Positions 28,653 through 37,538 of a DNA stretch of 64,000 nt are shown one piece after another; the first letter of the stretch is position 1; each line of letters begins with the position of its first letter. The stretch spans positions 38,743 through 102,742 of the forward strand of contig JAFGQN010000165.1 in assembly GCA_016935665.1 (NCBI GenBank), written 5' to 3'. A model generated the notes under the pieces. That model was not told the DNA's origin. It saw only the letters and a program-made list of their open reading frames with translations, and ran no database searches. The translations under genes and the position numbers were made by a program. The DNA comes from Deltaproteobacteria bacterium (GTDB lineage: Bacteria > Myxococcota_A > Polyangia > JAAYKL01).

Positions 28653-29051
28653 ATGACCAACAACGCATTGACGTTGCACCAACACGCCCCAATAACCAAA
28701 GATCGAAACTGCGTTATTGTCGCGCAGGCGGCAATCCTGACCGGTCTCACAAGGTCCCCGCATGCGCGGGGATAACTGCGCCACAGTTCGCCCACCGGAA
28801 TCGGAGTTGCTCCAGATAAAACGTCGCGTGAGTGTGAACAAAGCGGTTTCTTTGTTGCCGCAAGTAACATCCCCGTGCTTGTTTGCATAAAAAAGCGACG
28901 GGGAATTTGTCAGTAAATCAGCGACATTTCTTTTCTTATTTACCTGTTGACTTCTCTTGCCCCATTGGTATGGAATAGCGTTACTAAAAAAAGTTGTCGC
29001 TGATAACTGGGAATGTCGAATTCCCAATTAAACCACATGAAGGGGTATATC
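28653..29051. other. Intergenic region with one CRISPR-repeat-like palindrome and a promoter
   Basis: At 28753-28779 a single sequence with arms CCCCGC and GCGGGG followed by ATAAC looks like a type I-E CRISPR repeat, but there is no second copy, so it is not an array. A promoter candidate for the next gene lies at 28947-28974. Long minus-strand frames here have no ribosome site and no protein-like composition. Confidence 0.45.
28947..28974 (+). promoter_or_regulatory. Sigma-70-type promoter candidate
   Basis: TTGACT (28947-28952) and TATGGA (28969-28974) with a 16-base spacer, about 80 bases before the secreted protein gene at 29052. The -35 fits well, the -10 only partly. Confidence 0.35.
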
Positions 29052-29519
29052 ATGAAACATCGTAACGTATTAATCATGGTCGTTGGTATTATTATATCAA
29101 TAATATCTTTTTCGGCATTTGCACAGGACGTTCACAGTGTACACGCCGAAAAAGCGCTGTATCTTCGGGATGGAGATACGGGACAATGGTATAACACAGT
29201 GAAAGGCACCTGCACAATGAATTGGTCCGACCAAACGCGGAACGGATTTTTTCATGCGGTCGCTTATCCTCAAGCCGGTACATTATTAACGTATGAATTT
29301 GAATTGGTCGCCATCAGCAATTCAAACGACAGCTACATCGAAGGCTTTTGGGATATCACTAAAAATGGTGTTCTCGTATGTGAAGGATGTGTGGGCAAAG
29401 CATATGGAATCGATGCTCCAATAGACCAATATTTCAAACTGTATGTGGGTGATGACAGTCAAAACAACGATAACACCTGGCATTTCAGCGCCTACGTCAC
29501 CGATAGGCTTGATTATTAA
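29052..29519 (+). CDS. Secreted protein of unknown function (155 aa)
   Basis: A Sec signal peptide of 24 residues (cleavage probably after AFA) precedes a beta-rich mature part with aromatic and Asn/Asp residues (GFFHAVAYPQ, YFKLYVGDDSQNND). Three Cys (one near residue 57, two in CEGC) may form a disulfide or bind metal. I do not recognise the family. GGGG lies in front of the ATG; the frame is open 13 codons upstream, but the signal peptide supports 29052. Confidence 0.6.
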   Translation: MKHRNVLIMVVGIIISIISFSAFAQDVHSVHAEKALYLRDGDTGQWYNTVKGTCTMNWSDQTRNGFFHAVAYPQAGTLLTYEFELVAISNSNDSYIEGFWDITKNGVLVCEGCVGKAYGIDAPIDQYFKLYVGDDSQNNDNTWHFSAYVTDRLDY

Positions 29520-29726
29520 ACATGCGGTAACATCATCTCGAAATCCCCTTTTTGCTGCCGTCATCCGCATCTCAAGACAGGGCATTCTTACCAAATGCAT
29601 CTTTCCAACAGTCTGCATAGCTTGTCTGCACATTCTGGCTTTTAAGTCGTATAAAGCACCATCCTGAAAGGGGTTATCCATGGGTCTATAGTTGCATTTT
29701 CAAAAGACAGTAATTAATGTGCCGCC

Positions 29727-30347
29727 ATGATTGGAAAAATTTATACCCGAACCGGAGATGGTGGAACAACAGGTTTGGCAGATGGAACGCGGCTGCCCAA
29801 ACACGCACTTCGAATTGAAGCATATGGCACGATTGACGAAGCCAATGCCCATGTGGGTATGGCGATGTCGCTGCTGCTGGAACATTTGGACGATGCAGTG
29901 GGTGCTGGTGGCAAAGGCGACTTGATAGCCCCTTTGCGAAAACTGCAGGGCGTGCTGGTATATTTGGCCCATCGTCTGTTTAACTGTTCGTCTTCTTTGG
30001 CCAGAGGATGCGCCGATGTGCCGGAGGAAATTCGGATTCTGCCTGTGGATATTGAAAATCTGGAGCGCGCCATCGATTTTTTTCAGGCACACACCGGTCC
30101 TCTGTCGGGATTTGTGTTGTGTGGGGGAGTTCCCATCGCAGCGCAATTGCATATTGCCAGAACAGTAATGAGGCGCGCGGAAAGGGCCATCTGCCGACTT
30201 TTGGAATCAGAGCCCATAGACGAGAGTGTATTGCGGTTTGTAAACCGGGCATCCGATTTGCTGTTTTCGGCATCCCGATTCTCGAATTTTTTTCTTGGGC
30301 AACAGGATGTATTCTGGGAAAAGCGGAGTCATTTTCCAACGCTTTGA
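29727..30347 (+). CDS. pduO: Cob(I)yrinic acid a,c-diamide adenosyltransferase, PduO type
   Basis: A 206-residue cytoplasmic enzyme that transfers the adenosyl group of ATP to cob(I)alamin to make coenzyme B12. Family motifs are clear: the N-terminal ATP loop KIYTRTGDGGTTGL, EAYGTIDEANAHVG, LHIARTVMRRAER and VNRASDLLFSASR. The Arg residues and Asn of the last two motifs are the usual ATP and inter-subunit contacts. It lies on the same strand 114 bases before the HdrA operon and may be transcribed separately; no cobalamin riboswitch was recognised in front. A weak ribosome site only. Confidence 0.93.
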   Translation: MIGKIYTRTGDGGTTGLADGTRLPKHALRIEAYGTIDEANAHVGMAMSLLLEHLDDAVGAGGKGDLIAPLRKLQGVLVYLAHRLFNCSSSLARGCADVPEEIRILPVDIENLERAIDFFQAHTGPLSGFVLCGGVPIAAQLHIARTVMRRAERAICRLLESEPIDESVLRFVNRASDLLFSASRFSNFFLGQQDVFWEKRSHFPTL

Positions 30348-30461
30348 AAATATTTGAAAAATTTGTAAAGTAGTTTCTTAAGTGTCCGTTCTTCTTGTCA
30401 GCAATGGTCCTTAGATTACAATTATTCATTGTTTGACAAACGCCTATGTGCGGGAGTTGTA

Positions 30462-32435
30462 ATGCCATCAAAAGTAGGCGTGTTCATATGCCGCTGCAGC
30501 GATAATATCGCCTCGAAAGTAGATGTTGAGAAACTGGCCATGGAGCTTAGGCAGTGGGGCGACGTGGCCTTTGTTGAAACACATGCGCTTTTGTGCGCTG
30601 CTTATGGTCAGGCGTTTCTTGAACATCGCCTGAAAAAAAGCCATGTTTCTCGTGTGGTTGTCGCGGCGTGTTCTCCCAAAGATCATGAGCATACGTTTCA
30701 AAAATGTATGACCAATGCGGGAAAGAATCGGTTTTTGCTGCAGATGGCCAATATTCGCGAACAGTGCACCTGGGTGACGCCCCGCAGTATCGATGCGTAT
30801 CGAAAATCCAGGTCATTGATAAAAGCGGCGATTCGCCGTGTCCAGTTGCACGAGCGATTGAGAGAGAAGGAAATTGACTGCATCACGGATGTGGCAGTGG
30901 TGGGGGGCGGCATCGCGGGCATTGAGGCGACATTGAACGCAGCCCGTGATGGCAGACATGTGACACTGATTGAAAAAACACCTTCAATAGGAGGCATGAT
31001 AGCCAGACTGGAGGAACTGGCGCCCACAATGGAATGCGCGCCCTGCATGCTGTCACCACGCATTTTAGAAATTGAGGAAGCCGAAAATATTGATGTGTTG
31101 ACCAATTGCGATATTGAATCCGTGGATGGCTACTTTGGCAATTTCGAAATTCAGGTGACGCAACGTCCCCGCATGGTGGATGTGGCGACCTGTATTGGCT
31201 GTGATGAATGCATTCAGGTGTGCCCGGTTGAAACACCGGGGGCGTTCGATTTTGGCATGACCACTCGCAAGGCCATCGATGTACTCTTTCCAGGATGCTC
31301 GCCCAACTGTGCCGCAGTTGATGTAACGACGTGCCTTAAAACCACAGGAGGAGACTGTAACGCCTGTGTGGATGCCTGCCCTGTGGACGCTGTTGATTTT
31401 TCGCAGGAGGAAGCGTCACATATGATTCGTGCCGGCGCCATTATTATGGCCACCGGCGCACAGACGTTGAATCCGACCGATATATCCCAATTCGGTTATG
31501 GAACATATCCGGACGTGGTGACACATGCGCAGTTTGCCCGACTTACCAGCAATCACGGACCAACGGGAGGCAGGGTTCTTCGCCGCGATGGCTCGGTTCC
31601 ATCGAAAATTGTTTTCGTCCACTGTGTGGGACGCAGCCGTTTGGGATATTGTTCCAGATACTGTTGCACTGCCGCATTTGGATTGTCGGTTACCGCACTG
31701 CGTGGAAACGATGCCATCTCCGTGGTTCATGTCATCCAGGATGATATGTGCAGTGACGAGCCGGGTGTGGGACTCTTTACCCTGCTGCAGCAAAAAAATA
31801 AGGCGCGTGCGTCAAATGACACCGTAGTTCGCGTCACAGATGTCAACCGGATAAACGTCCGTGCCTCTCAAACCTCTGGCAATCGGTTGCTGCTCACCTT
31901 ATCTGAGCATCAGGCCAGGTTTCCCATTGATGCAGACATGGTGGTTCTGGTCACGGGCACTCTGCCATCTTCTGAATCGGTTCGGTTGATGGAAAAACTG
32001 GAACTTGTTGCCACTAAAGGTGGGTTTGTTGCAGCGGATCATTTGATGTTGCGCCCTGCGCAGTCGAGCATCGATGGGATATATGTTGCCGGGATGGCGG
32101 GGGGACCGAAAGGGTTTTCAAAAAGTGTTCTTGGGGCAAAGGCCGCATCTGGCGATGTGTTGTCCAGGCTTGTTCCTGGAAAAAAACTGACACTTAAATC
32201 CATGGTCGCCCATACGTCTTCCGATGTGTGCAGCGGATGCGGCGTCTGTTTACAGGTATGCCCCTATCATGCGGTTCGAATTGATCCCGAAAAAAAGGAC
32301 GTGGCGCAGGTCAACGAAGTGCTTTGCCAGGGCTGTGGTACATGTGTGGCCACCTGCCCCAGTGGTGCGGCATCTGCACGGCATTTTACAGAAGAACAGC
32401 TGAACGTGGAAATTGCGGAGGTACTGCGTGACTGA
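30462..32435 (+). CDS. hdrA: HdrA-like flavin and iron-sulfur subunit (heterodisulfide reductase subunit A family)
   Basis: A 657-residue cytoplasmic flavoprotein. It opens with the HdrA N-terminal domain (VGVFICRCSDNI, VVVAACSPKDHE), followed by an FAD-binding fold (VAVVGGGIAGIEATLNAARDG) and several ferredoxin-type cluster motifs: CIGCDECIQVCP, CNACVDACPVDA, CSGCGVCLQVCP and CQGCGTCVATCP. HdrA is the electron-bifurcating flavin subunit in methanogens and in bacterial Hdr-like complexes. The next gene overlaps by eight bases and encodes MvhD, the adaptor between hydrogenase and HdrA. GGGAG precedes the ATG at 30462, so the longer frame from 30429 is unlikely. HdrB and HdrC are not in the window. 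Confidence 0.93.
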   Translation: MPSKVGVFICRCSDNIASKVDVEKLAMELRQWGDVAFVETHALLCAAYGQAFLEHRLKKSHVSRVVVAACSPKDHEHTFQKCMTNAGKNRFLLQMANIREQCTWVTPRSIDAYRKSRSLIKAAIRRVQLHERLREKEIDCITDVAVVGGGIAGIEATLNAARDGRHVTLIEKTPSIGGMIARLEELAPTMECAPCMLSPRILEIEEAENIDVLTNCDIESVDGYFGNFEIQVTQRPRMVDVATCIGCDECIQVCPVETPGAFDFGMTTRKAIDVLFPGCSPNCAAVDVTTCLKTTGGDCNACVDACPVDAVDFSQEEASHMIRAGAIIMATGAQTLNPTDISQFGYGTYPDVVTHAQFARLTSNHGPTGGRVLRRDGSVPSKIVFVHCVGRSRLGYCSRYCCTAAFGLSVTALRGNDAISVVHVIQDDMCSDEPGVGLFTLLQQKNKARASNDTVVRVTDVNRINVRASQTSGNRLLLTLSEHQARFPIDADMVVLVTGTLPSSESVRLMEKLELVATKGGFVAADHLMLRPAQSSIDGIYVAGMAGGPKGFSKSVLGAKAASGDVLSRLVPGKKLTLKSMVAHTSSDVCSGCGVCLQVCPYHAVRIDPEKKDVAQVNEVLCQGCGTCVATCPSGAASARHFTEEQLNVEIAEVLRD

Positions 32436-32856
32436 TGTGAAACTCCTGACATTTGTGTGCAACTGGTGCTCTTATGGAGGTGCGGATTCGGCGGGTGGAC
32501 TTAAATTGTCCTACCCGCCGGGTGTTCGTCTGGTGCGGGTGATGTGTTCCGGTCGTGTGGATCCGCAAATGATTTTAAAAAGTTTCAGGCTGGGCGCCGA
32601 TGGTGTTTTGGTGCTGGGCTGTCATCCGGGCGACTGCCACTACAAATCGGGGAATTACAGCGCACAAAAAAGGGTCCTGCTCCTTGGGCCAGTCCTGTAC
32701 CAGTTTGGCATAGAGAAAGAGAGATTCCAGCTCAATTGGGTTTCTTCCGGAGAGGGTGAACGATTTGGACAGGTGGTCAACGAAATGTACGCCCAAATCA
32801 AATTGCTGGGGCCGTTGCATCTGGCGCAGCGCAAAGTAGGGGAGGATTTGGCGTGA
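32428..32856 (+). CDS. mvhD: MvhD, iron-sulfur adaptor between [NiFe] hydrogenase and HdrA
   Basis: A 142-residue protein with the MvhD pattern: CNWCSYGGAD near residue 11, VRVMCSGRVD and LGCHPGDCHY, supplying Cys for a [2Fe-2S] cluster. It passes electrons between MvhG and HdrA. The GTG at 32428 lies inside the end of hdrA (GGAGGT upstream) and the stop overlaps the GTG of the next gene, so hdrA, mvhD, mvhG and mvhA are translationally coupled. Confidence 0.94.
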   Translation: MTDVKLLTFVCNWCSYGGADSAGGLKLSYPPGVRLVRVMCSGRVDPQMILKSFRLGADGVLVLGCHPGDCHYKSGNYSAQKRVLLLGPVLYQFGIEKERFQLNWVSSGEGERFGQVVNEMYAQIKLLGPLHLAQRKVGEDLA

Positions 32857-33833
32857 CGGGCGTGAAGCCGAAAGTGGCCTTTTACTGGTGCGCATCCTGT
32901 GGTGGATGTGAAGAGGCGGTGCTGGACCTGCACGATGGTTTGCTTACGGTGGCGGAGCAGTTTGAAATAGTGTTGTGGCCGGTGGCTTTCGATTTTAAAT
33001 ACGCCGATGTTGAAAACGTTCCGGATGGTGAAATTGCGGTTGCGTTTATCAACGGGGCCATTCGTACCGATGAACAGGCATTCATCGCCCGAATGCTTCG
33101 ACAAAAAGCAACAACAGTTGTCGCGTTTGGCAGCTGTGCCCACACGGGGGGCATTCCCGGATTGGCCAATCTGACCACGAGGGATGCCATCTTTGAATCG
33201 TCTTACCTGAATTCGCCAACAGTGGAGAATCCAGAGGCAACAATTCCTTTAACGAAGACTCGGGTGGATGGGTTGGATGCGTCTTTGCCCCGTTTTTTTG
33301 AGCACGTCCATACGCTGGACCAGCTCATTGACGTAGATTATTTTCTGCCCGGTTGTCCGCCTATGCCAGACAACATTCGTTTTGCGGTTCAGGCGGTTCT
33401 TGAACAACGTCTTCCCCCCAAGGGCAGTGTGCTTGGAAGCAGGAAGGCGCTCTGTGACACTTGTCAAAGGCAAAAGCCCGATAAGCCAGTACTGCACAGG
33501 CGGTTTTATTTTCCGCACGAGATTCAGGCAGACCCCAATATCTGTTTTTTGACTCAGGGAATTATATGTTGCGGCCCAGCCACGCGCAGTGGATGCGGCG
33601 AAAAGTGTATTGAAGGGAACATGCCGTGCACCGGATGCTTTGGACCATTGGACAACATTACCGATCAGGGCGCAGCCATGGTCGCCGCGATTGCAGCGTA
33701 CATTGATGGCGAGAACGAAGGGGAAATTAAAGCGTCGGTGGAAACAATACTGGATCCGGCGGGGACTTTCTATCGATATGCGGTCCCTTCGTCACAACTG
33801 TTTTGTGCCAAAAAGAATGAGGCGGATTCGTGA
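32853..33833 (+). CDS. mvhG: MvhG, small subunit of the Hdr-linked [NiFe] hydrogenase
   Basis: A 326-residue cytoplasmic small subunit carrying the iron-sulfur relay. Proximal-cluster Cys are in CASCGGCEE, GSCAHTGGIPG and LPGCPPMPD; further Cys sit in CGPATRSGCGEKC and CTGCFGP. There is no twin-arginine signal, in keeping with the cytoplasmic group 3c (F420-non-reducing, Hdr-associated) type. A GTG start overlaps the mvhD stop (GTGA) and the stop overlaps the mvhA start in the same manner. Confidence 0.94.
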   Translation: MTGVKPKVAFYWCASCGGCEEAVLDLHDGLLTVAEQFEIVLWPVAFDFKYADVENVPDGEIAVAFINGAIRTDEQAFIARMLRQKATTVVAFGSCAHTGGIPGLANLTTRDAIFESSYLNSPTVENPEATIPLTKTRVDGLDASLPRFFEHVHTLDQLIDVDYFLPGCPPMPDNIRFAVQAVLEQRLPPKGSVLGSRKALCDTCQRQKPDKPVLHRRFYFPHEIQADPNICFLTQGIICCGPATRSGCGEKCIEGNMPCTGCFGPLDNITDQGAAMVAAIAAYIDGENEGEIKASVETILDPAGTFYRYAVPSSQLFCAKKNEADS

Positions 33834-35287
33834 GAACCATTGTTATCGACCCCATTACCCGTTTGGAGGGGCATGGCAAAATCAGCATTTTTCTCAATGA
33901 CCAGGGCAATGTGGACCGGGCGCTCTTTCAGGTGCCTGAGCTGCGGGGATTCGAAGCGTTTTGTGTGGGGCGCCCGGCGGTGGATATGCCGCAGATTACC
34001 TCGCGCATATGTGGCGTGTGTCCCACTACCCACCATATTGCTGCAACCAAGGCGTTGGACTCCCTGTACAATGTAACGCCGACGCCGGCGGCAAGGGTCA
34101 TTCGCGAACTGGTGAATTGCGCATTTGTTGCCGAAGATCACGCACTGCATTTTTATATTCTTGCGGGAGCGGATTTCATTGTTGGTCCCAGCGCCCCTGC
34201 GGCGATGCGAAATGTACTTGGTGTGCTGTCGAAAGTGGGAGAAAAAAATGGTGCGTATGTGATTGAGATGCGAAAAAAAATACGACGTATCATTGAAATG
34301 TGCGCTGGAAAGCCCATACACCCGGTGTTTGGACTGCCGGGCGGAGTGTCCAAACCGGTAACAGAAAAGATGCGCCAGGAGATTTTGCAGATTGCCAGGG
34401 ATGCAGTGGGCTTTGCCCGGTTTACATTGCAGCTGTTCCACGATGCAGTGTTTTGCAACGCCAGTTACAAAGAATTGATAACAGGCGACATCTACTATCA
34501 CGAAACCCATCATATGGGAATGGTGGATGATAAGGGAAAAGTGAATCTGTACGACGGGGAAATTCGCGTCGTTTCTCCAACGGGAACACCGGAGGTTCAG
34601 TTTCAGCCTCTAAAATATCACGAAATTATTGCGGAGCATGTGGAGGACTGGACATATGTCAAATTTCCATACCTGCGCAGCAAAGGGTGGCAGGGATTTG
34701 TGGATGGGGCAAAAAGTGGTGTCTATCGCGTGGCGCCTCTGGCCCGGCTGAACGTCGCCGAGGGTATGGCGACACCCCAGGCGCAGGCGGAATACGAACG
34801 GATGTTCGACGCACTTGGCGGTCCTGTATCCAATCACAGTCTGGCCAATCACTGGGCGCGACTAATCGAACTTTTGTATTGTGCGGAGCGAATGGTGGAA
34901 TTGGCAAATGCACCTGAGTTAACATCGCCAGAAATTCGAAATATGAATTTTTCAGTGCCAAACGAAGGGGTGGGCATTGTGGAGGCGCCGCGAGGAACAT
35001 TGATTCATCATTACAAAACCGACGCACAGGGCTTGTTGACGGCATGCAATTTAATCGTTGCCACTGTTTCGAACGCAGCTATTATATGCATGGGTATAGA
35101 AAAAGCGGCAAAAAAACTCATTGTTGACGGAAACGTTGATTCGGGATTGCTGAACATGGTGGAAATGGCCTTTCGATCATACGATCCATGTCTTTCATGT
35201 GCCACGCACGCACAGGGGGAAACGCAGTTCCATATTGAAATAATCGAGTCCGACGGGAGCATTCGGCAAGTTATTGCCAGGAGGTAA
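33830..35287 (+). CDS. mvhA: MvhA, large subunit of the Hdr-linked [NiFe] hydrogenase
   Basis: A 485-residue catalytic subunit. Both Ni-Fe ligand motifs are complete: RICGVCPTTHH near residue 62 and DPCLSCATH near residue 455. About 25 residues follow the last His, as expected for a precursor that is cut by a maturation protease after the metal centre is inserted. Hydrogen is split or formed here and electrons pass through MvhG and MvhD to HdrA. No maturation genes (hyp) or protease lie in the window. Confidence 0.95.
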   Translation: MRTIVIDPITRLEGHGKISIFLNDQGNVDRALFQVPELRGFEAFCVGRPAVDMPQITSRICGVCPTTHHIAATKALDSLYNVTPTPAARVIRELVNCAFVAEDHALHFYILAGADFIVGPSAPAAMRNVLGVLSKVGEKNGAYVIEMRKKIRRIIEMCAGKPIHPVFGLPGGVSKPVTEKMRQEILQIARDAVGFARFTLQLFHDAVFCNASYKELITGDIYYHETHHMGMVDDKGKVNLYDGEIRVVSPTGTPEVQFQPLKYHEIIAEHVEDWTYVKFPYLRSKGWQGFVDGAKSGVYRVAPLARLNVAEGMATPQAQAEYERMFDALGGPVSNHSLANHWARLIELLYCAERMVELANAPELTSPEIRNMNFSVPNEGVGIVEAPRGTLIHHYKTDAQGLLTACNLIVATVSNAAIICMGIEKAAKKLIVDGNVDSGLLNMVEMAFRSYDPCLSCATHAQGETQFHIEIIESDGSIRQVIARR

Positions 35288-35295
35288 TAGAGACT

Positions 35296-35520
35296 ATGGC
35301 TACTGAAATACTAGACTGTAATGGAATGAAGTGTCCTCAACCTGTGTTGAAAGTCGCGATTCAGGCTCGGAAAATTTCACCCGGGACCACCCTCGAAGTC
35401 CTGGCGGATTGTTCAGCTTTTCCAAATGACATCCGGAAATGGTGCGATAAAAACAAAAAAACACTGTTGAGTTGTTCAGACCTCGGAGATGGTGCATTCA
35501 AAGCCCAAATCCAGTTCTAA
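35296..35520 (+). CDS. TusA/YedF-like sulfur-carrier protein
   Basis: A 74-residue protein with the family motif DCNGMKCPQPVLK; the Cys of CPxP is the persulfide-carrying residue. TusA proteins pass sulfur to tRNA thiolation, molybdopterin or sulfur oxidation and reduction pathways. Its ribosome site (GGAGG) lies in the end of mvhA, eight bases separate the genes, so it belongs to the hydrogenase operon. Co-location of TusA with Hdr-like genes is known from sulfur-oxidising systems; here the role remains open. Confidence 0.9.
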   Translation: MATEILDCNGMKCPQPVLKVAIQARKISPGTTLEVLADCSAFPNDIRKWCDKNKKTLLSCSDLGDGAFKAQIQF

Positions 35521-35651
35521 ATTATCCTCCCGGCCATTCGCATATAACGCGGATACATGGTTGCTGGTGCGCTATTTGATGCCAGGCATATCAATCAATA
35601 CATAAAAATTTTCAGGAATTACAGTGTGTCAGGGGGGATTGTGCGGGGTCG

Positions 35652-36392
35652 TTATTGTTTGCGGACAGTAACGGTTCGTGTACCGCCATCGTACACCTGG
35701 ATGCCAGAAATCTCGATGGACCCCTGTTTGGCTTCGTATTCTCCCGCCATCAGTTTGATTGGGGCACAGGTGGTAAACTTGCCCTTCATCCAATCCGTTG
35801 CACCCTTCTGTCGAATTTTAATGGCAGAGCGTTTGCAACCGCCACCAGGTGTAGCCAGAGTAATCTCACCCACCGGGAATTTCACCTGACGAGTGAGACG
35901 ACGGCCTTGCTGCAATTCGATTCCGCGAAGTGTCAATTCCGGATCGCCGGCGATTTTATTGGTGGTAAACGTCACATCATAGGTACCCGGTGATATTTCG
36001 GTTTCCACGCCGGATTTGACGTTATCCATTACAACATTTGCATTGGCATCGGCGGTGACCACTTTATAAGTGGCTCTTATCTCCTCGCCGTTGGCGAGTA
36101 CAGTGGGAAAGAATACAGCCATCGTTCCGCCAATATAGTCTTTGTCCGCTTCGACGGGGCCGTTGTCTACCATCTGCTCCTGCTCCTGAGGGCCATTTTC
36201 CTCCGCTTCCGCGGCGGCCATGTCCAGGTCCGGATTATTACCAAGGATTGCGTCAACCGGGTCATAATCGTCCGGTGTACCTGACAACGAGCGATCTTTC
36301 AAACTCGTTTCTTTGCTGACATCAGCTCCGCCACAGCCGGCCAACCAGATAGCGCCAAGAAGCAAACTAGCTATTATTTTTGCCTTTTTCAT
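35652..36392 (-). CDS. Lipoprotein of unknown function with PEGA-like beta domain
   Basis: A 246-residue product with lipobox LAGC. After an acidic spacer (Glu/Gln-rich, about 50-100), residues about 105-200 form a beta-rich region (ISPGTYDVTFTT, RGIELQQGRR) that resembles PEGA or carboxypeptidase-regulatory-like modules. The last third has two Cys (GGGCKR, TTCAPI) and ends in DGGTRTVTVRKQ. GGAGGAG precedes the start at 36392; a longer frame begins 12 codons upstream. Probably a periplasmic or surface protein; function unknown. Confidence 0.75.
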   Translation of the reverse strand: MKKAKIIASLLLGAIWLAGCGGADVSKETSLKDRSLSGTPDDYDPVDAILGNNPDLDMAAAEAEENGPQEQEQMVDNGPVEADKDYIGGTMAVFFPTVLANGEEIRATYKVVTADANANVVMDNVKSGVETEISPGTYDVTFTTNKIAGDPELTLRGIELQQGRRLTRQVKFPVGEITLATPGGGCKRSAIKIRQKGATDWMKGKFTTCAPIKLMAGEYEAKQGSIEISGIQVYDGGTRTVTVRKQ

Positions 36393-36923
36393 TGTTATCT
36401 CCTCCATGTTCCGAAAACGTTTTTCCATTATTTACTGAAATAGTTTTGGAAAATCAAGCTCTCCCATTGAAAGCGTACTGGAAATCGTTGTATGACTGCT
36501 CTCGAATCAGCGCGATTCGAATATCTATAGACGAGTTACTGGCAAAAAAGGATAAAAAAGGTCCCAATTGTCATTTTCTTCGTAAAAAGAGCGATTGAAC
36601 GGAACAAATTGGCAAAAATTTTACTATGGAAATAACATAGGTGTGATATTTATGGAGAATGTGGTATGGTGACAATCAAAATACTGTATCATTTGATGTC
36701 ATTTTAACACTTTTACTGGAAAACGGTTTCTGGTAGAATCGGGATAGACACGTTGATAAGAAAGCATATCAATAGTGATGTTAAATTTTCGGGGGCAGAA
36801 ACGTTTGCGAAAATAAAAATAAAATGCGCTGTTTCCAGTGTCCATGGAACAGTTGACAAACCAGTTGCTGGTCATATTTAACGATGCGAGGCGAATGGCC
36901 CGCTTACGTGTAAGGAGATTATT
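36393..36923. other. Intergenic region between divergent lipoprotein genes
   Basis: A 531-base AT-rich stretch without a supported gene. The only clear signal is the promoter at 36853-36880. A 72-codon frame at 36380-36598 has no ribosome site and is not believed. Confidence 0.5.
36853..36880 (+). promoter_or_regulatory. Sigma-70-type promoter for the Asp/Ser-Gly repeat lipoprotein gene
   Basis: TTGACA (36853-36858), a 16-base spacer and TATTTA (36875-36880), ending 43 bases before the ATG at 36924. The predicted leader of about 35 bases contains only the GTAAGGAG site. Confidence 0.55.
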
Positions 36924-37538
36924 ATGAAGAAGTTACTCACACTATTGCTTTGCCTGGGGATGTTAGGGCTTGTATTTATCGCCTGCGGTGAAGATGACCC
37001 TCAAATGATTATTAAAAAAAATAGCGACAGCGATTCCGACGGCGACTCGGACAGCGACGGCGACTCGGACAGCGATGGCGATTCCGATAGCGATGGCGAT
37101 TCCGACAGCGATGGTGACAGCGATAGCGATGGCGATTCAGATACGGATGGCGATTCAGATACGGATGGCGATTCAGATACGGATGGCGATTCCGACAGCG
37201 ATGGTGATTCCGACAGCGATGGCGATTCCGACAGCGATGGCGATGCGGACGGGGATGGTGACATCGATTGTTCTGACTTGGCAGATGATACTTGTACTAA
37301 GTGTTTTAAGTGTATGACAGACGAGGACAATGCGCCCTGCCGCGATGAAGCAATGGAATGCTGGGGCGACGAAGCGTGTACGCCATTTAATGATTGTCGA
37401 GGTGAGTGTGGCGAAGAATTTGAATGGTGGGGTGAGAGTTTTGATGCGTGCGTTGAAGCATGTCCGGGATATGACGATTGGGATTCCGTAATTAAAGCAC
37501 TTAACTCTTGTGTGCAAAAAGTCTGCAATGAGTGCTGA
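36924..37538 (+). CDS. Lipoprotein with SDSDGD repeat linker and Cys-rich domain
   Basis: A 204-residue product. Signal peptide with lipobox FIAC (Cys21), a tether of about 80 residues made of SDGD, SDSD and DTDGD units, and a C-terminal Cys-rich domain (about 115-204) opening with CTKCFKC and holding fourteen Cys. The same C-x-x-C-x-x-C opening is in the trypsin-like protein at 38618-40204, and a related Cys-rich domain is in the lipoprotein at 57953-58387. The tether is encoded by degenerate 18-base units (GATTCCGACAGCGATGGC type). GTAAGGAG precedes the start. Surface-exposed; function unknown. Confidence 0.85.
   Translation: MKKLLTLLLCLGMLGLVFIACGEDDPQMIIKKNSDSDSDGDSDSDGDSDSDGDSDSDGDSDSDGDSDSDGDSDTDGDSDTDGDSDTDGDSDSDGDSDSDGDSDSDGDADGDGDIDCSDLADDTCTKCFKCMTDEDNAPCRDEAMECWGDEACTPFNDCRGECGEEFEWWGESFDACVEACPGYDDWDSVIKALNSCVQKVCNEC
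37031..37260 (+). repeat. Tandem 18-base-type repeat coding the SDSDGD linker
   Basis: Imperfect head-to-tail units such as GATTCCGACAGCGATGGC and GATTCAGATACGGATGGC encode S-D-S-D-G-D and S-D-T-D-G-D. The units differ mainly at synonymous positions, with three identical consecutive GATTCAGATACGGATGGC copies near 37134-37187. Confidence 0.75.

Noticed and set aside
28753..28779. CRISPR array
   Set aside because: Only a single repeat-like unit was seen, with no repeat-spacer pattern on either side and no cas genes.
28545..29027. 160-codon minus-strand frame
   Set aside because: No ribosome site, no family resemblance, and it overlaps the gene pair, the promoter and the palindrome on the other strand.
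29520..29726. Cobalamin riboswitch before the adenosyltransferase gene
   Set aside because: No B12-box-like conserved sequence or matching helices could be recognised in this leader.
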